In this document: one piece after another, positions 1 through 5,243 of the stretch
Position numbering within the stretch: the stretch's first letter is position 1
Layout of the letters: every line of letters starts with the position of its first letter
Source: Pseudomonadota bacterium
GTDB taxonomy: Bacteria; Pseudomonadota; Gammaproteobacteria; Burkholderiales; Burkholderiaceae_D
Assembly: GCA_023409175.1 (NCBI GenBank)
Contig: JAEYIG010000231.1
Coordinates: forward strand, 1 to 5,245
Length of the DNA: 5,245 nucleotides
Reading direction: 5' to 3'
Program-made: the position numbers and the translations under genes
The notes under the pieces: generated by a model
Told to the model about the DNA's origin: nothing
The model's input: only the letters and a program-made list of their open reading frames with translations
Databases searched by the model: none

Positions 1-141
1 GCCCTTTTCCCGGGCACGGCTGATGGTGCTGATGACGTTTTCCAGCGTTTCAGCCGCGTGCCACAGGGGCAGTTTTCCGCCGGGGAAATAATCGTTCTGG
101 ACGTCGATGACGATCAGGGCTTTCCGGTCTGTTGCTTTCAT
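1..141 (-). CDS. Cysteine hydrolase, isochorismatase/nicotinamidase superfamily (N-terminal 47 residues only)
   Basis: The visible part starts at an ATG (139-141) and runs off the left edge in frame. Residues 8-22 read ALIVIDVQNDYFPGG, the first conserved strand and loop of isochorismatase-like hydrolases. In this superfamily the Asp at residue 13 belongs to the Asp-Lys-Cys catalytic triad. The DVQNDYFPGG wording is closest to PncA-type nicotinamidases and general cysteine hydrolases, but the Lys and Cys lie outside the window, so the substrate cannot be assigned. The gene follows the copA stop by 16 nt on the same strand, with only a weak GGAAA ribosome site before the ATG, so it is probably cotranscribed with copA. 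A functional link to copper is not evident. No signal peptide is seen, so the product is presumably cytoplasmic. Family assignment is firm and the specific activity is open. Confidence 0.85.
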   Translation of the reverse strand, partial: MKATDRKALIVIDVQNDYFPGGKLPLWHAAETLENVISTISRAREKG

Positions 142-157
142 GGTTTCCGGCAATTTC

Positions 158-367
158 TCAGTCAATGCCTTTAACGGTAAACCCGGCTCCGGTGACGGCA
201 GCGGACAGGGCTTCGTTGGAGGCATTGTTGTCGGCGTTGACGGTTGCCGTTTTGGACGCAAGATCGACGGAAACGTCAGAGACGCCCGGGACGGCAGACA
301 GGGCACGTTCAACGGAAGCCTTGCAATGGCCGCAGTTCATGCCTTCGATATGGATGCTTTTTTTCAT
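158..367 (-). CDS. copZ: CopZ-like copper chaperone, possible internal translation product of the copA frame
   Basis: Starting from the internal ATG at 365-367, the last 69 residues of the copA frame form a complete HMA fold of the size typical of free copper chaperones. GMNCGHC (Cys12 and Cys15 of this product) is the MxCxxC Cu(I) site, followed by KASVERALSAVPGV and a second half ending in GAGFTV. The start looks like a genuine gene start: MKKS follows AAGGA with 8 nt of spacing. The preceding 35 residues have low-complexity wording, as if an old intergenic region is being translated. A free CopZ would deliver Cu(I) to CopA or to a sensor. Known: separate copZ genes commonly sit beside copA. 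Inferred: that this start is used. The alternative is that only the fused C-terminal domain is made. It shares its stop with copA. Confidence 0.55.
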   Translation of the reverse strand: MKKSIHIEGMNCGHCKASVERALSAVPGVSDVSVDLASKTATVNADNNASNEALSAAVTGAGFTVKGID

Positions 368-2746
368 GGTGTTTTTCCTTTCAGGATGGGAATTGATGGT
401 TTCGGTATTGACGGGCGGCAGCGCGTTTGCGAGTGAACAGGCATTGTCCGGCATGTCGGGACGTCTGGCCGTGAAGAAACGCAAACGCAGGGCATTCAGG
501 ACGACGGAAACGGAAGAAAAGCTCATGGCCGCTGCCGCGATCATCGGGTTCAGTGTCAGGCCTGCGACGCCGTAGAAGACGCCTGCCGCGACAGGGATGC
601 CGATGATGTTGTAAATGAACGCCCAGAACAGGTTCTGGCGGATGTTTCGCATGACGGCTTTGGACAGGTCGATTGCGGTGACCACGTCCATCAGGTCGCT
701 TTTCATGAGGACGACGTCGGCCGATTCGATGGCGATGTCCGTACCGGCACCGATGGCGATGCCGACGTCTGCCCGTGCCAGCGCCGGGGCGTCGTTGATG
801 CCATCGCCGACCATGGCGACTTTTTTGCCTTTTTCCTGAAGCAGGCGGATTTCACGCTCCTTGTCCTGTGGCAGGACTTCGGCCAGTACATGGGCGATGC
901 CGGTCTGTCTCTGGATGGCAGCAGCGGTTTTCGCGTTGTCGCCGGTAAGCATGATCACGTCCAGCCCCATTTCCTGCAGTTTCCCGATTGCCATGCGGGA
1001 AAATGGCTTGATGGTGTCGGCGACGGCGATCAGGCCGAGCAGGGCCTTTTCACGGACGAACCAGAGCACGGTCTTCCCGTCTTCGGCGAGCGCTTCGGCT
1101 TTCCTGTGCCATGCTTCATCCGGGACAATATCCAATGCAGACAACAGGCGGGCGTTTCCGGCGGAGTAGGGCGCATTGCCGATGGAACCGGCGATGCCCT
1201 GACCGGGTGTCTGGGTGAAACCGGTGACCTTTTCCAGCGTCAGGTTCTGGCGTTCGGCTTCTTTCATGATTGCCATGCCCAGCGCGTGCTCGGAGAGTTT
1301 TTCAAGTGAGGCGGCAACCGTCAGCAATTCCGTTTCAGTGATGTCCGCTGCGACCACGATATCGGTCACGACCGGTTTGCCTTCCGTGACGGTACCGGTC
1401 TTGTCGAGGACGACGGTGTCGATGCCCTGCAGTTTTTCGATGGCTTCAGCCGACTTGAACAGGATGCCGTTGGCGGCTCCGCGTCCGGTGCCGACCATGA
1501 TGGCGGTCGGGGTCGCGAGTCCCAGGGCGCAAGGGCATGAGATCACGAGGACGGAAATCGCGATTGACAGGGCGAATTCGGTGCCGACACCCAACAGCAG
1601 CCAGACTATGGCGGCTGCCACGGCAATCACGATGACGACCGGGACAAAGATGCCGCTGATCCTGTCGGCCAGCCGGGCGATCGGGGCTTTGGAAGACGTG
1701 GCTTCATCGACCAGTTTCACGATCTGGGCAAGTGTGGTGTCGTCGCCCACCTGTGTGGCACGCATCAGGAAATGGCCGGACTGGTTGATCGTGGCTCCCG
1801 AGACCTTGTCGCCGGTGAGTTTTTCCACCGGGACACTTTCTCCGGTCAGGGCGGATTCGTCGATGACGCCATACCCTTCCGTGATCACGCCATCGACCGG
1901 CACGCTTTCACCGGCCCTGACGACAAGGGTGTCGCCGACGGCCACGGTATCGGCAGCAACGGTTTCTTCAACCCCGTCTTTCAAGAGGGTGGCGGTCTTG
2001 GGCGCGAGCTCCATGAGCCGGGAAATGGCTTCGGACGTCTTGCCTTTGGCACGGGCTTCAAAGAAGCGGCCGAGCGTGATCAGGGTCAGGATGACGGCGG
2101 CCGATTCAAAATACAGGTTCATGGCGAAGTCGTGCGCCATGGTCATGTCGCCATGACCGAGGGCGAAACCGATCCGGTAGATCGCGTAAACGCCGGAAAC
2201 GGCCGCCGCGCCGGAACCGATGGCGATCAGGGAATCCATGTTCGGCGCGCCTGAAAAGAGCGTCCGGAATCCGATCCGGTAAAAATGGAAATTGACGAAA
2301 ATGACCGGAATGGTCAACAGGAACTGCGTGAACGCGAATGTCAGCGCATTTTCGGTTCCAAGGAAAATGGCCGGCAGCGGCAGTCCGGCCATATGGCCCA
2401 TCGAAATGTAAAAAAGCGGAACCGTGAAAAGGATCGAAACGAACAGGCGGTAACGGATGGCTTTCAGTTCAATGGCGGCCGTATCCGGTTGCCCGTTTCC
2501 GGCAGCGTCTTTCGTTTTGGCACTGTTGCGCGGGATCGCGCCGTAACCGGCGTTTTCGACGGCCTTGATGACGGCCTGTTCGATAGCCTTGCTGTCCTCT
2601 TTATCGTCGAAAGAGATGCTCATCGTGTTTTTGAGCAGGTTGACACTGACGTTTTTCACGCCGGGAACAGCGGCAACGGCCTTGTCGACCCGGGCGGAGC
2701 AGGCCGAACAGCTCATTCCGCTAATGTCGAATTGTTCTTTTTCCAT
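158..2746 (-). CDS. copA: Cu(I)-translocating P1B-type ATPase with in-frame C-terminal CopZ-like domain
   Basis: An 862-residue inner-membrane pump that exports cytosolic Cu(I) using ATP. In order it shows: an N-terminal metal-binding domain (about residues 3-70) with GMSCSAC, Cys13 and Cys16; membrane helices near 101-117, 135-155, 172-192 and 213-228; the actuator TGES at 301-304; helices 366-386 and 391-415 with the CPC metal site at 404-406; DKTGT at 448-452 with the phosphorylated Asp448; TGDN in the P-domain; GDGINDAP at 647-654; and two last helices with YN (712-713) and MSFSS (from Met741). CPC, YN and MxxxS are the P1B-1 Cu(I) signature. The nucleotide-binding motif reads SEHA rather than SEHP. 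Residues 759-793 are a loose linker, and 794-862 form a second metal-binding domain that looks like CopZ. I chose the ATG at 2746 because AGGAG lies 7 nt upstream; an in-frame TTG at 2785 has no such support. Divergent from the HxlR-type gene. Confidence 0.95.
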   Translation of the reverse strand: MEKEQFDISGMSCSACSARVDKAVAAVPGVKNVSVNLLKNTMSISFDDKEDSKAIEQAVIKAVENAGYGAIPRNSAKTKDAAGNGQPDTAAIELKAIRYRLFVSILFTVPLFYISMGHMAGLPLPAIFLGTENALTFAFTQFLLTIPVIFVNFHFYRIGFRTLFSGAPNMDSLIAIGSGAAAVSGVYAIYRIGFALGHGDMTMAHDFAMNLYFESAAVILTLITLGRFFEARAKGKTSEAISRLMELAPKTATLLKDGVEETVAADTVAVGDTLVVRAGESVPVDGVITEGYGVIDESALTGESVPVEKLTGDKVSGATINQSGHFLMRATQVGDDTTLAQIVKLVDEATSSKAPIARLADRISGIFVPVVIVIAVAAAIVWLLLGVGTEFALSIAISVLVISCPCALGLATPTAIMVGTGRGAANGILFKSAEAIEKLQGIDTVVLDKTGTVTEGKPVVTDIVVAADITETELLTVAASLEKLSEHALGMAIMKEAERQNLTLEKVTGFTQTPGQGIAGSIGNAPYSAGNARLLSALDIVPDEAWHRKAEALAEDGKTVLWFVREKALLGLIAVADTIKPFSRMAIGKLQEMGLDVIMLTGDNAKTAAAIQRQTGIAHVLAEVLPQDKEREIRLLQEKGKKVAMVGDGINDAPALARADVGIAIGAGTDIAIESADVVLMKSDLMDVVTAIDLSKAVMRNIRQNLFWAFIYNIIGIPVAAGVFYGVAGLTLNPMIAAAAMSFSSVSVVLNALRLRFFTARRPDMPDNACSLANALPPVNTETINSHPERKNTMKKSIHIEGMNCGHCKASVERALSAVPGVSDVSVDLASKTATVNADNNASNEALSAAVTGAGFTVKGID
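376..380 (-). promoter_or_regulatory. Internal Shine-Dalgarno for the CopZ-like start
   Basis: On the minus strand AAGGA lies 8 nt before the ATG at 365-367, inside the copA reading frame. A purine-rich site at ideal spacing followed by ATG-AAA-AAA is what a real start looks like, and it argues that translation can begin here independently. A TGA in another frame (381-383) abuts the site, but the copA frame itself has no stop here. Confidence 0.6.
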
Positions 2747-2753
2747 CGTAGCG

Positions 2754-2758
2754 CTCCT
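2754..2758 (-). promoter_or_regulatory. Ribosome binding site deciding the copA start
   Basis: AGGAG on the minus strand ends 7 nt before the ATG at 2744-2746. This strong site selects that ATG over the in-frame TTG at 2783-2785, which would add 13 residues unlike a CopA N-terminus. Confidence 0.8.
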
Positions 2759-2784
2759 GTTTCCCGGCACGTTATTTTCAGACA

Positions 2785-2799
2785 ATCGGTATTGACGAT
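2785..2799. promoter_or_regulatory. Possible operator: ATCG-N7-CGAT dyad in the divergent control region
   Basis: Four-base inverted arms ATCG (2785-2788) and CGAT (2796-2799) flank a 7-nt centre, and a wider ACAAT/ATTGT pair (2782-2786 and 2803-2807) overlaps them. HxlR-family operators described for YodB have short arms around a 7-nt spacer, so the geometry fits. The site overlaps the -35 of the regulator's candidate promoter. Such short dyads occur by chance. Confidence 0.25.
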
Positions 2800-2819
2800 A
2801 TAATTGTAGCCATTAATAT
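2792..2819 (+). promoter_or_regulatory. Candidate promoter for the HxlR-family gene
   Basis: TTGACG (2792-2797, five of six consensus bases) is followed after 16 nt by TAATAT (2814-2819, four of six). An alternative -10, an exact TATAAT at 2799-2804, lacks a good -35. Either would overlap the copA promoter on the other strand, so one bound protein could control both genes. Confidence 0.35.
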
Positions 2820-2830
2820 TATTTCCGCAA
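2803..2830 (-). promoter_or_regulatory. Candidate sigma70 promoter for copA
   Basis: On the minus strand TTGCGG (2830-2825) and TACAAT (2808-2803) are separated by 16 nt. The -10 box matches the consensus at five of six bases and the -35 box only in its TTG. No 19-bp spacer or long dyad typical of CueR/MerR promoters is seen. It overlaps the proposed promoter of the divergent regulator. This is pattern matching only, in an AT-rich stretch where -10-like strings arise easily. Confidence 0.4.
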
Positions 2831-2844
2831 GAATGCACTTTTAA

Positions 2845-2869
2845 GGTATATAGTACCCAAAAGGATACC
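2845..2869. promoter_or_regulatory. Possible second operator or leader dyad just upstream of the HxlR-family gene
   Basis: GGTA (2845-2848) pairs with TACC (2854-2857), and GGTAT (2845-2849) also pairs with ATACC (2865-2869). TATAGT inside it resembles a -10 box but has no good -35. It sits immediately before the regulator's start, where an autoregulatory site could lie. The evidence is symmetry alone. Confidence 0.25.
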
Positions 2870-2877
2870 GACTTATC

Positions 2878-3309
2878 ATGAAAGACAACCATCCAGCCCA
2901 TTCAGGCCCTTCAGCAACCCATTCAGGTCATGCCCCTGCGTCGTGTTGCACGCCCATCGAGACGCATTGCCCGGTGGAAGCGACCATCAGCCTGATCGGC
3001 GGCAAATACAAATCGCTTATCCTGTGGAAACTGACCTCCGGCACGCTCCGATTTTCGCAGCTTCGGAAAGAGGTGCCTTGCGCCACGCCAAAGATGCTCA
3101 CCCAGCAACTCCGGGAACTGGAAGCGGAAGGGCTCATCAGCCGTGAGGTCTTTCCTGTCGTCCCGCCCCGGGTGGAATACTCCCTGACCGATTTCGGCCG
3201 GAGCATCCGCCCGGTGCTGGAATCCATGTATTCATGGGGTACGGGCTATCTGGCCGGGCAGGGCAAGCAAGTCAACTGCACGATGACGCCGCCGGAAGGG
3301 ATGAAATAA
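2878..3309 (+). CDS. HxlR-family winged helix-turn-helix regulator with His/Cys-rich N-terminal extension
   Basis: A 143-residue cytoplasmic DNA-binding protein. Residues 31-122 match the HxlR family almost throughout: CPVEATISLIGGKYKSLILW, then RFSQLRKEVP, MLTQQLRELEAEGLISRE, VPPRVEYSLTDFGRSI and PVLESMYSWG. Cys31 is the family's conserved N-terminal Cys, which senses electrophiles or oxidants in YodB, HypR and QorR. The first 30 residues are unusual for the family: His5, His8, His15, His18 and His30 plus Cys23-Cys24, and more Cys at 68 and 134. The extension could bind a metal. The ATG at 2878 is the only in-frame start before the wHTH domain; AAGGA lies 12 nt upstream, a rather long spacing. 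Divergence from copA with 131 bp between suggests it regulates copA and itself. The ligand is unknown and copper sensing is inference. Confidence 0.9.
   Translation: MKDNHPAHSGPSATHSGHAPASCCTPIETHCPVEATISLIGGKYKSLILWKLTSGTLRFSQLRKEVPCATPKMLTQQLRELEAEGLISREVFPVVPPRVEYSLTDFGRSIRPVLESMYSWGTGYLAGQGKQVNCTMTPPEGMK
2897..2927 (+). repeat. 10-bp direct repeat within the regulator's N-terminal extension
   Basis: CCCATTCAGG occurs at 2897-2906 and again at 2918-2927, 21 bp (seven codons) apart. In protein it gives AHSGPSA followed by THSGHAP. This looks like a short in-frame duplication that lengthened the His-containing tail. Confidence 0.7.
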
Positions 3310-3396
3310 GGCGGGGAAAGAACGGCGAAATCCTGAAAACCGTGATTGCCGGTTGTGTCCGTTGCCACTTTGGGATATGTTAGGACGCTTTCAGGG

Positions 3397-3410
3397 TCGG
3401 ACATTTCCGA
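3397..3410 (+). other. Hairpin, 5-bp stem, 4-nt loop
   Basis: TCGGA (3397-3401) and TCCGA (3406-3410) flank CATT. It directly abuts the stronger hairpin that starts at 3412. There is no T-tract. Confidence 0.4.
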
Positions 3411-3411
3411 T

Positions 3412-3431
3412 GGCCACGCAACTGTGTGGCC
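3412..3431 (+). other. Strong hairpin, GGCCAC/GTGGCC stem
   Basis: GGCCAC (3412-3417) pairs with GTGGCC (3426-3431). The stem extends inward through one G-U and one C-G pair to eight pairs around a 4-nt AACT loop. The following bases are AATACGGG, so it is not an intrinsic terminator. It may be an RNA element or a protein-binding dyad. Confidence 0.5.
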
Positions 3432-3470
3432 TAATACGGGTCAAACACGGACACGGTGCGACGTGGACGA

Positions 3471-3494
3471 CTGTTTGCACGACCATTTGCACGA
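3471..3494 (+). repeat. Two tandem 12-bp units upstream of the membrane protein gene
   Basis: CTGTTTGCACGA (3471-3482) is followed directly by CCATTTGCACGA (3483-3494), identical except at two bases. The shared TTTGCACGA recurs with a 12-bp period, roughly one helical turn. It ends 22 nt before the next start codon and could be a binding site or a simple slippage product. Confidence 0.6.
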
Positions 3495-3516
3495 ATAAAA
3501 GGATAACGGGGAAAAT

Positions 3517-3858
3517 ATGCATCTCATGCGTTTTTTGCGCACACTGAAATTCCAGTGGGTCGCTGTCACGAATGCCATCTTGCTGCTGGTTGCGCAGCTT
3601 TATCTGTATTACCTGCAAAAACAGCCGGCCAGTGAGCAGGTGGATGTCATGAAGGGCATCCTGCATTCCAACAATTCATCCATGCTCTGGTACCTGCTGA
3701 TCGGGAGCGGCTTTTACCTGTACTACCGTTACAAGGAAAAGAAATCGGGTTATACCGGACAGTTCATGTCGTCCTTCTGGATTCCCCTGTCGGTCTGGTG
3801 TCTTGGGATGCTCATTACGACCATCATGACCCTTGATTCACTGGCGAGACTGTTTTGA
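3517..3858 (+). CDS. Small predicted membrane protein, unknown function
   Basis: I do not recognise this 113-residue protein. It has three hydrophobic stretches likely to span the inner membrane: residues 14-33 (VTNAILLLVAQLYLYYL within it), 56-71 (MLWYLLIGSGFYLYY) and 86-105 (IPLSVWCLGMLITTI). They are separated by a polar loop (34-55) and a basic segment KEKKSGYTGQ. Arg and Lys at residues 5-11 before the first helix favour a cytoplasmic N-terminus. It has one Cys (95) and no metal motif. The start at 3517 has GGGGA 4 nt upstream, a short spacing; the ATG at 3526 would remove three residues. The frame is open, GC-rich like its left neighbours and followed by a good terminator, so it is probably real. 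A link to the copper genes is not supported. Confidence 0.7.
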   Translation: MHLMRFLRTLKFQWVAVTNAILLLVAQLYLYYLQKQPASEQVDVMKGILHSNNSSMLWYLLIGSGFYLYYRYKEKKSGYTGQFMSSFWIPLSVWCLGMLITTIMTLDSLARLF

Positions 3859-3929
3859 ATGCCTTGGCTGGGCGAAAGGAAGCTTAAGGTTTTCCTGAGG
3901 ATCCGGGATTATGCAAATTGACAATCCAG

Positions 3930-3952
3930 ACCTGCCGATAAGGCAGGTTTTT
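3930..3952 (+). terminator. Rho-independent terminator after the small membrane protein gene
   Basis: ACCTGCC (3930-3936) and GGCAGGT (3942-3948) form a perfect 7-bp GC-rich stem around GATAA and run into TTTTT (3948-3952). It lies 71 nt after the stop at 3858. The opposite strand lacks a T-run, so it acts in the plus direction. Confidence 0.9.
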
Positions 3953-4072
3953 CATTCATCGGGAATGATCACGGAAAATAGAAAATCCACTTGCAATAGC
4001 ATATTTGTTTCCTTTTTCAGCTGAATTCCTTTTTTTGACAGGACAACTGTATATTGAAATTCATGATCTATT

Positions 4073-4108
4073 AAAAAAATCCTCTTCAAACCTATTGAAG
4101 AGGATTTT
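4073..4108 (-). terminator. Rho-independent terminator of the Sel1-repeat gene
   Basis: AAAATCCTCTTCAA (4076-4089) and TTGAAGAGGATTTT (4095-4108) form a perfect 14-bp stem with a 5-nt ACCTA loop. On the minus strand the stem continues into seven T residues (4079-4073), 15 nt after the sel1-type stop codon. On the plus strand the T-run is only four bases, so some bidirectional action is possible. Confidence 0.92.
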
Positions 4109-4123
4109 CAAGGAACATTTTGA

Positions 4124-5029
4124 TTATTGGTTCGATTCTGTATTTTTTATGATTTTTAACTTTTCAATCGCACTTTTGCTACCTTGTTTTGCCGCTAATT
4201 CGTAATATTGAAAAGCTTTCTTCATATCCTTTTCAACTCCGATACCATCTTCATATATCTTTGCTAATTGAAACGTGGAAGCATGAACGCCTTGTTTTGA
4301 TGCTTTTCTGTACCAGTAAATGGCTTTTTCAATATCTGGTTTTTCATTTGCAACTGGAAATTCATAAAGAGCACCAAGCATATTTTGTGAAAATGAATCA
4401 TTTTGTTGAGCTCCTTTTTCAGCCCATATTTTAGCTTCTTTTTTATTTTGCAAAATACCCTGTCCTGAAAAAAGGAGAAAAGCCAGCATGCCTTGTGATT
4501 TTGCATCTCCGAGCTCTGCTCCTTTTCTTGCCCATTCACCAGCTTCGCTAAAATCCTGGAAGGTTCCATTACCTGTAAAGTATAAGTTCGCCAAAAGAAA
4601 GATAAGCTGGCTATCCCTTTCATCAGGTTTATTGTAATCAATCTTTTCTGCAGCTTTCAATAACCAACTTAATGACTTTTTATAATCCTGATCTATACCT
4701 CTGCCCAGATAGTAACTGGCGCCTACCATTCCTGACGCTTCTTTATCACCTTTCTCTGCTGCTTTCATGTACCATTTAAAAGATTGGGAATAATCTTCTT
4801 TCACTCCCTTGCCATATTGGTACATGTCTCCCAAATAAAGAGATGCCTTTTTACTTCCAGCATGAGCTGCTTTTTCTAAAAGTGGCAAAGCCTTTTTATA
4901 ATTTTCATTTTTATAATATTCAATACCAACTGTTTCACTCACATGCTCTTTCTGATTTTCATTTTGACAGGCAACTAAGAAAAAAAAGGCAGATGGGAGA
5001 ATGAAAAATCTGGATAGAAATTTCTTCAT
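4124..5029 (-). CDS. Sel1-repeat (TPR-like) lipoprotein
   Basis: A 301-residue protein. Residues 2-7 are basic (KKFLSR), 8-20 hydrophobic, and LVAC (18-21) is a lipobox, so Cys21 would be lipidated and the protein held in the cell envelope facing the periplasm. The rest is about seven Sel1-like repeats of roughly 36 residues, starting near 35, 64, 100, 142, 180, 216 and 252, with the usual A-x-x-L-G-x-x-Y, G-x-G-V-x-x-D, A-x-x-W-Y-x-K-A-A and G-x-x-x-A pattern (for example YQYGKGVKEDYSQSFKWYMKAAEKG). Repeats 5 and 6 are less regular. Sel1 repeats are protein-binding scaffolds, so a partner-binding role is inferred. The gene is much more AT-rich than the left half and has only a weak AAAGA ribosome site. 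It follows the partial upstream gene by 40 nt and ends at a strong terminator. It could be an immunity protein, but that is unproven. Confidence 0.9.
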   Translation of the reverse strand: MKKFLSRFFILPSAFFFLVACQNENQKEHVSETVGIEYYKNENYKKALPLLEKAAHAGSKKASLYLGDMYQYGKGVKEDYSQSFKWYMKAAEKGDKEASGMVGASYYLGRGIDQDYKKSLSWLLKAAEKIDYNKPDERDSQLIFLLANLYFTGNGTFQDFSEAGEWARKGAELGDAKSQGMLAFLLFSGQGILQNKKEAKIWAEKGAQQNDSFSQNMLGALYEFPVANEKPDIEKAIYWYRKASKQGVHASTFQLAKIYEDGIGVEKDMKKAFQYYELAAKQGSKSAIEKLKIIKNTESNQ

Positions 5030-5069
5030 TTAAGATTATCTTTGTGTAAAAGTATTTTAAATTTTATCA

Positions 5070-5243
5070 TTACTTGTTCACTTTTTTTCTGCCATTAACA
5101 AAATCAAGGATACTCTCCCCAACGTATCCACCAAAATGATCCTGACTGCCTTTAAGGAGTTCCCCCTCGGTTCCATCCCGGGTCACCCCAACTGCCTTTC
5201 CGGTAAGATAGGAAGAAACGAGCCCATACAACCCCTGTACCCA
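5070..5243 (-). CDS. C-terminal end of an unidentified protein, cut by the right window edge
   Basis: An open frame enters from the right edge and ends at TAA (5070-5072), giving the last 57 residues. They contain LYGLVSSYLTGKAVGV, then TRDGTEGELLKGSQDHFGGY, then VGESILDFVNGRKK and a lysine-rich tail. The other two frames on this strand have stops within the same stretch. I recognise no family; the Gly-rich text and aromatic residues look like a folded C-terminal domain rather than noise. Its GC (about 58% over 5161-5220 by hand count) is far above the sel1-type gene 40 nt downstream, though both lie on the minus strand with no terminator between them. It may be cotranscribed with the lipoprotein gene. 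An effector role is only a hypothesis from that arrangement. Confidence 0.65.
   Translation of the reverse strand, partial: WVQGLYGLVSSYLTGKAVGVTRDGTEGELLKGSQDHFGGYVGESILDFVNGRKKVNK

Larger units (their letters stand above)
3310..3516. other. 207-nt intergenic region with several potential RNA structures
   Basis: No credible coding frame is seen between the HxlR-family gene and the small membrane protein. An inverted repeat GTGTCCGT (3355-3362) / ACGGACAC (3447-3454), extendable by three G-U pairs, encloses two compact hairpins at 3397-3410 and 3412-3431. A 12-bp tandem duplication follows at 3471-3494. None of the hairpins has a T-run, so no intrinsic terminator is evident for the regulator gene. 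No strong promoter for the next gene is visible. It could be a structured 5' leader, a regulatory region or degenerate DNA. Confidence 0.4.

Noticed and set aside
1215..2156. A 313-codon open frame on the plus strand
   Set aside because: It lies wholly antisense to copA, has no ribosome site and its translation is low-complexity Ser/Thr/Ala text. It is a shadow of GC-rich codons; copA shows every family motif.
2747..2785. Extended copA start at TTG 2785, adding 13 residues
   Set aside because: The ATG at 2746 has AGGAG at 7-nt spacing and gives the normal CopA N-terminus, while the TTG has no ribosome site.
2713..2901. A 62-codon minus-strand frame across the copA upstream region
   Set aside because: It overlaps the control region and both flanking genes and has no ribosome site or recognisable sequence.
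3310..3350. A terminator directly after the HxlR-family gene
   Set aside because: No GC-rich stem followed by T residues is present there, so I could not support one.
4035..4040. Perfect TTGACA as a plus-strand promoter
   Set aside because: No -10 box lies at 16-18 nt, and the gene to the right is on the other strand.
4005..4205. A 66-codon plus-strand frame with hydrophobic residues
   Set aside because: It runs through the terminator stem and overlaps the sel1-type gene on the other strand. Phe/Leu richness follows from the AT content.
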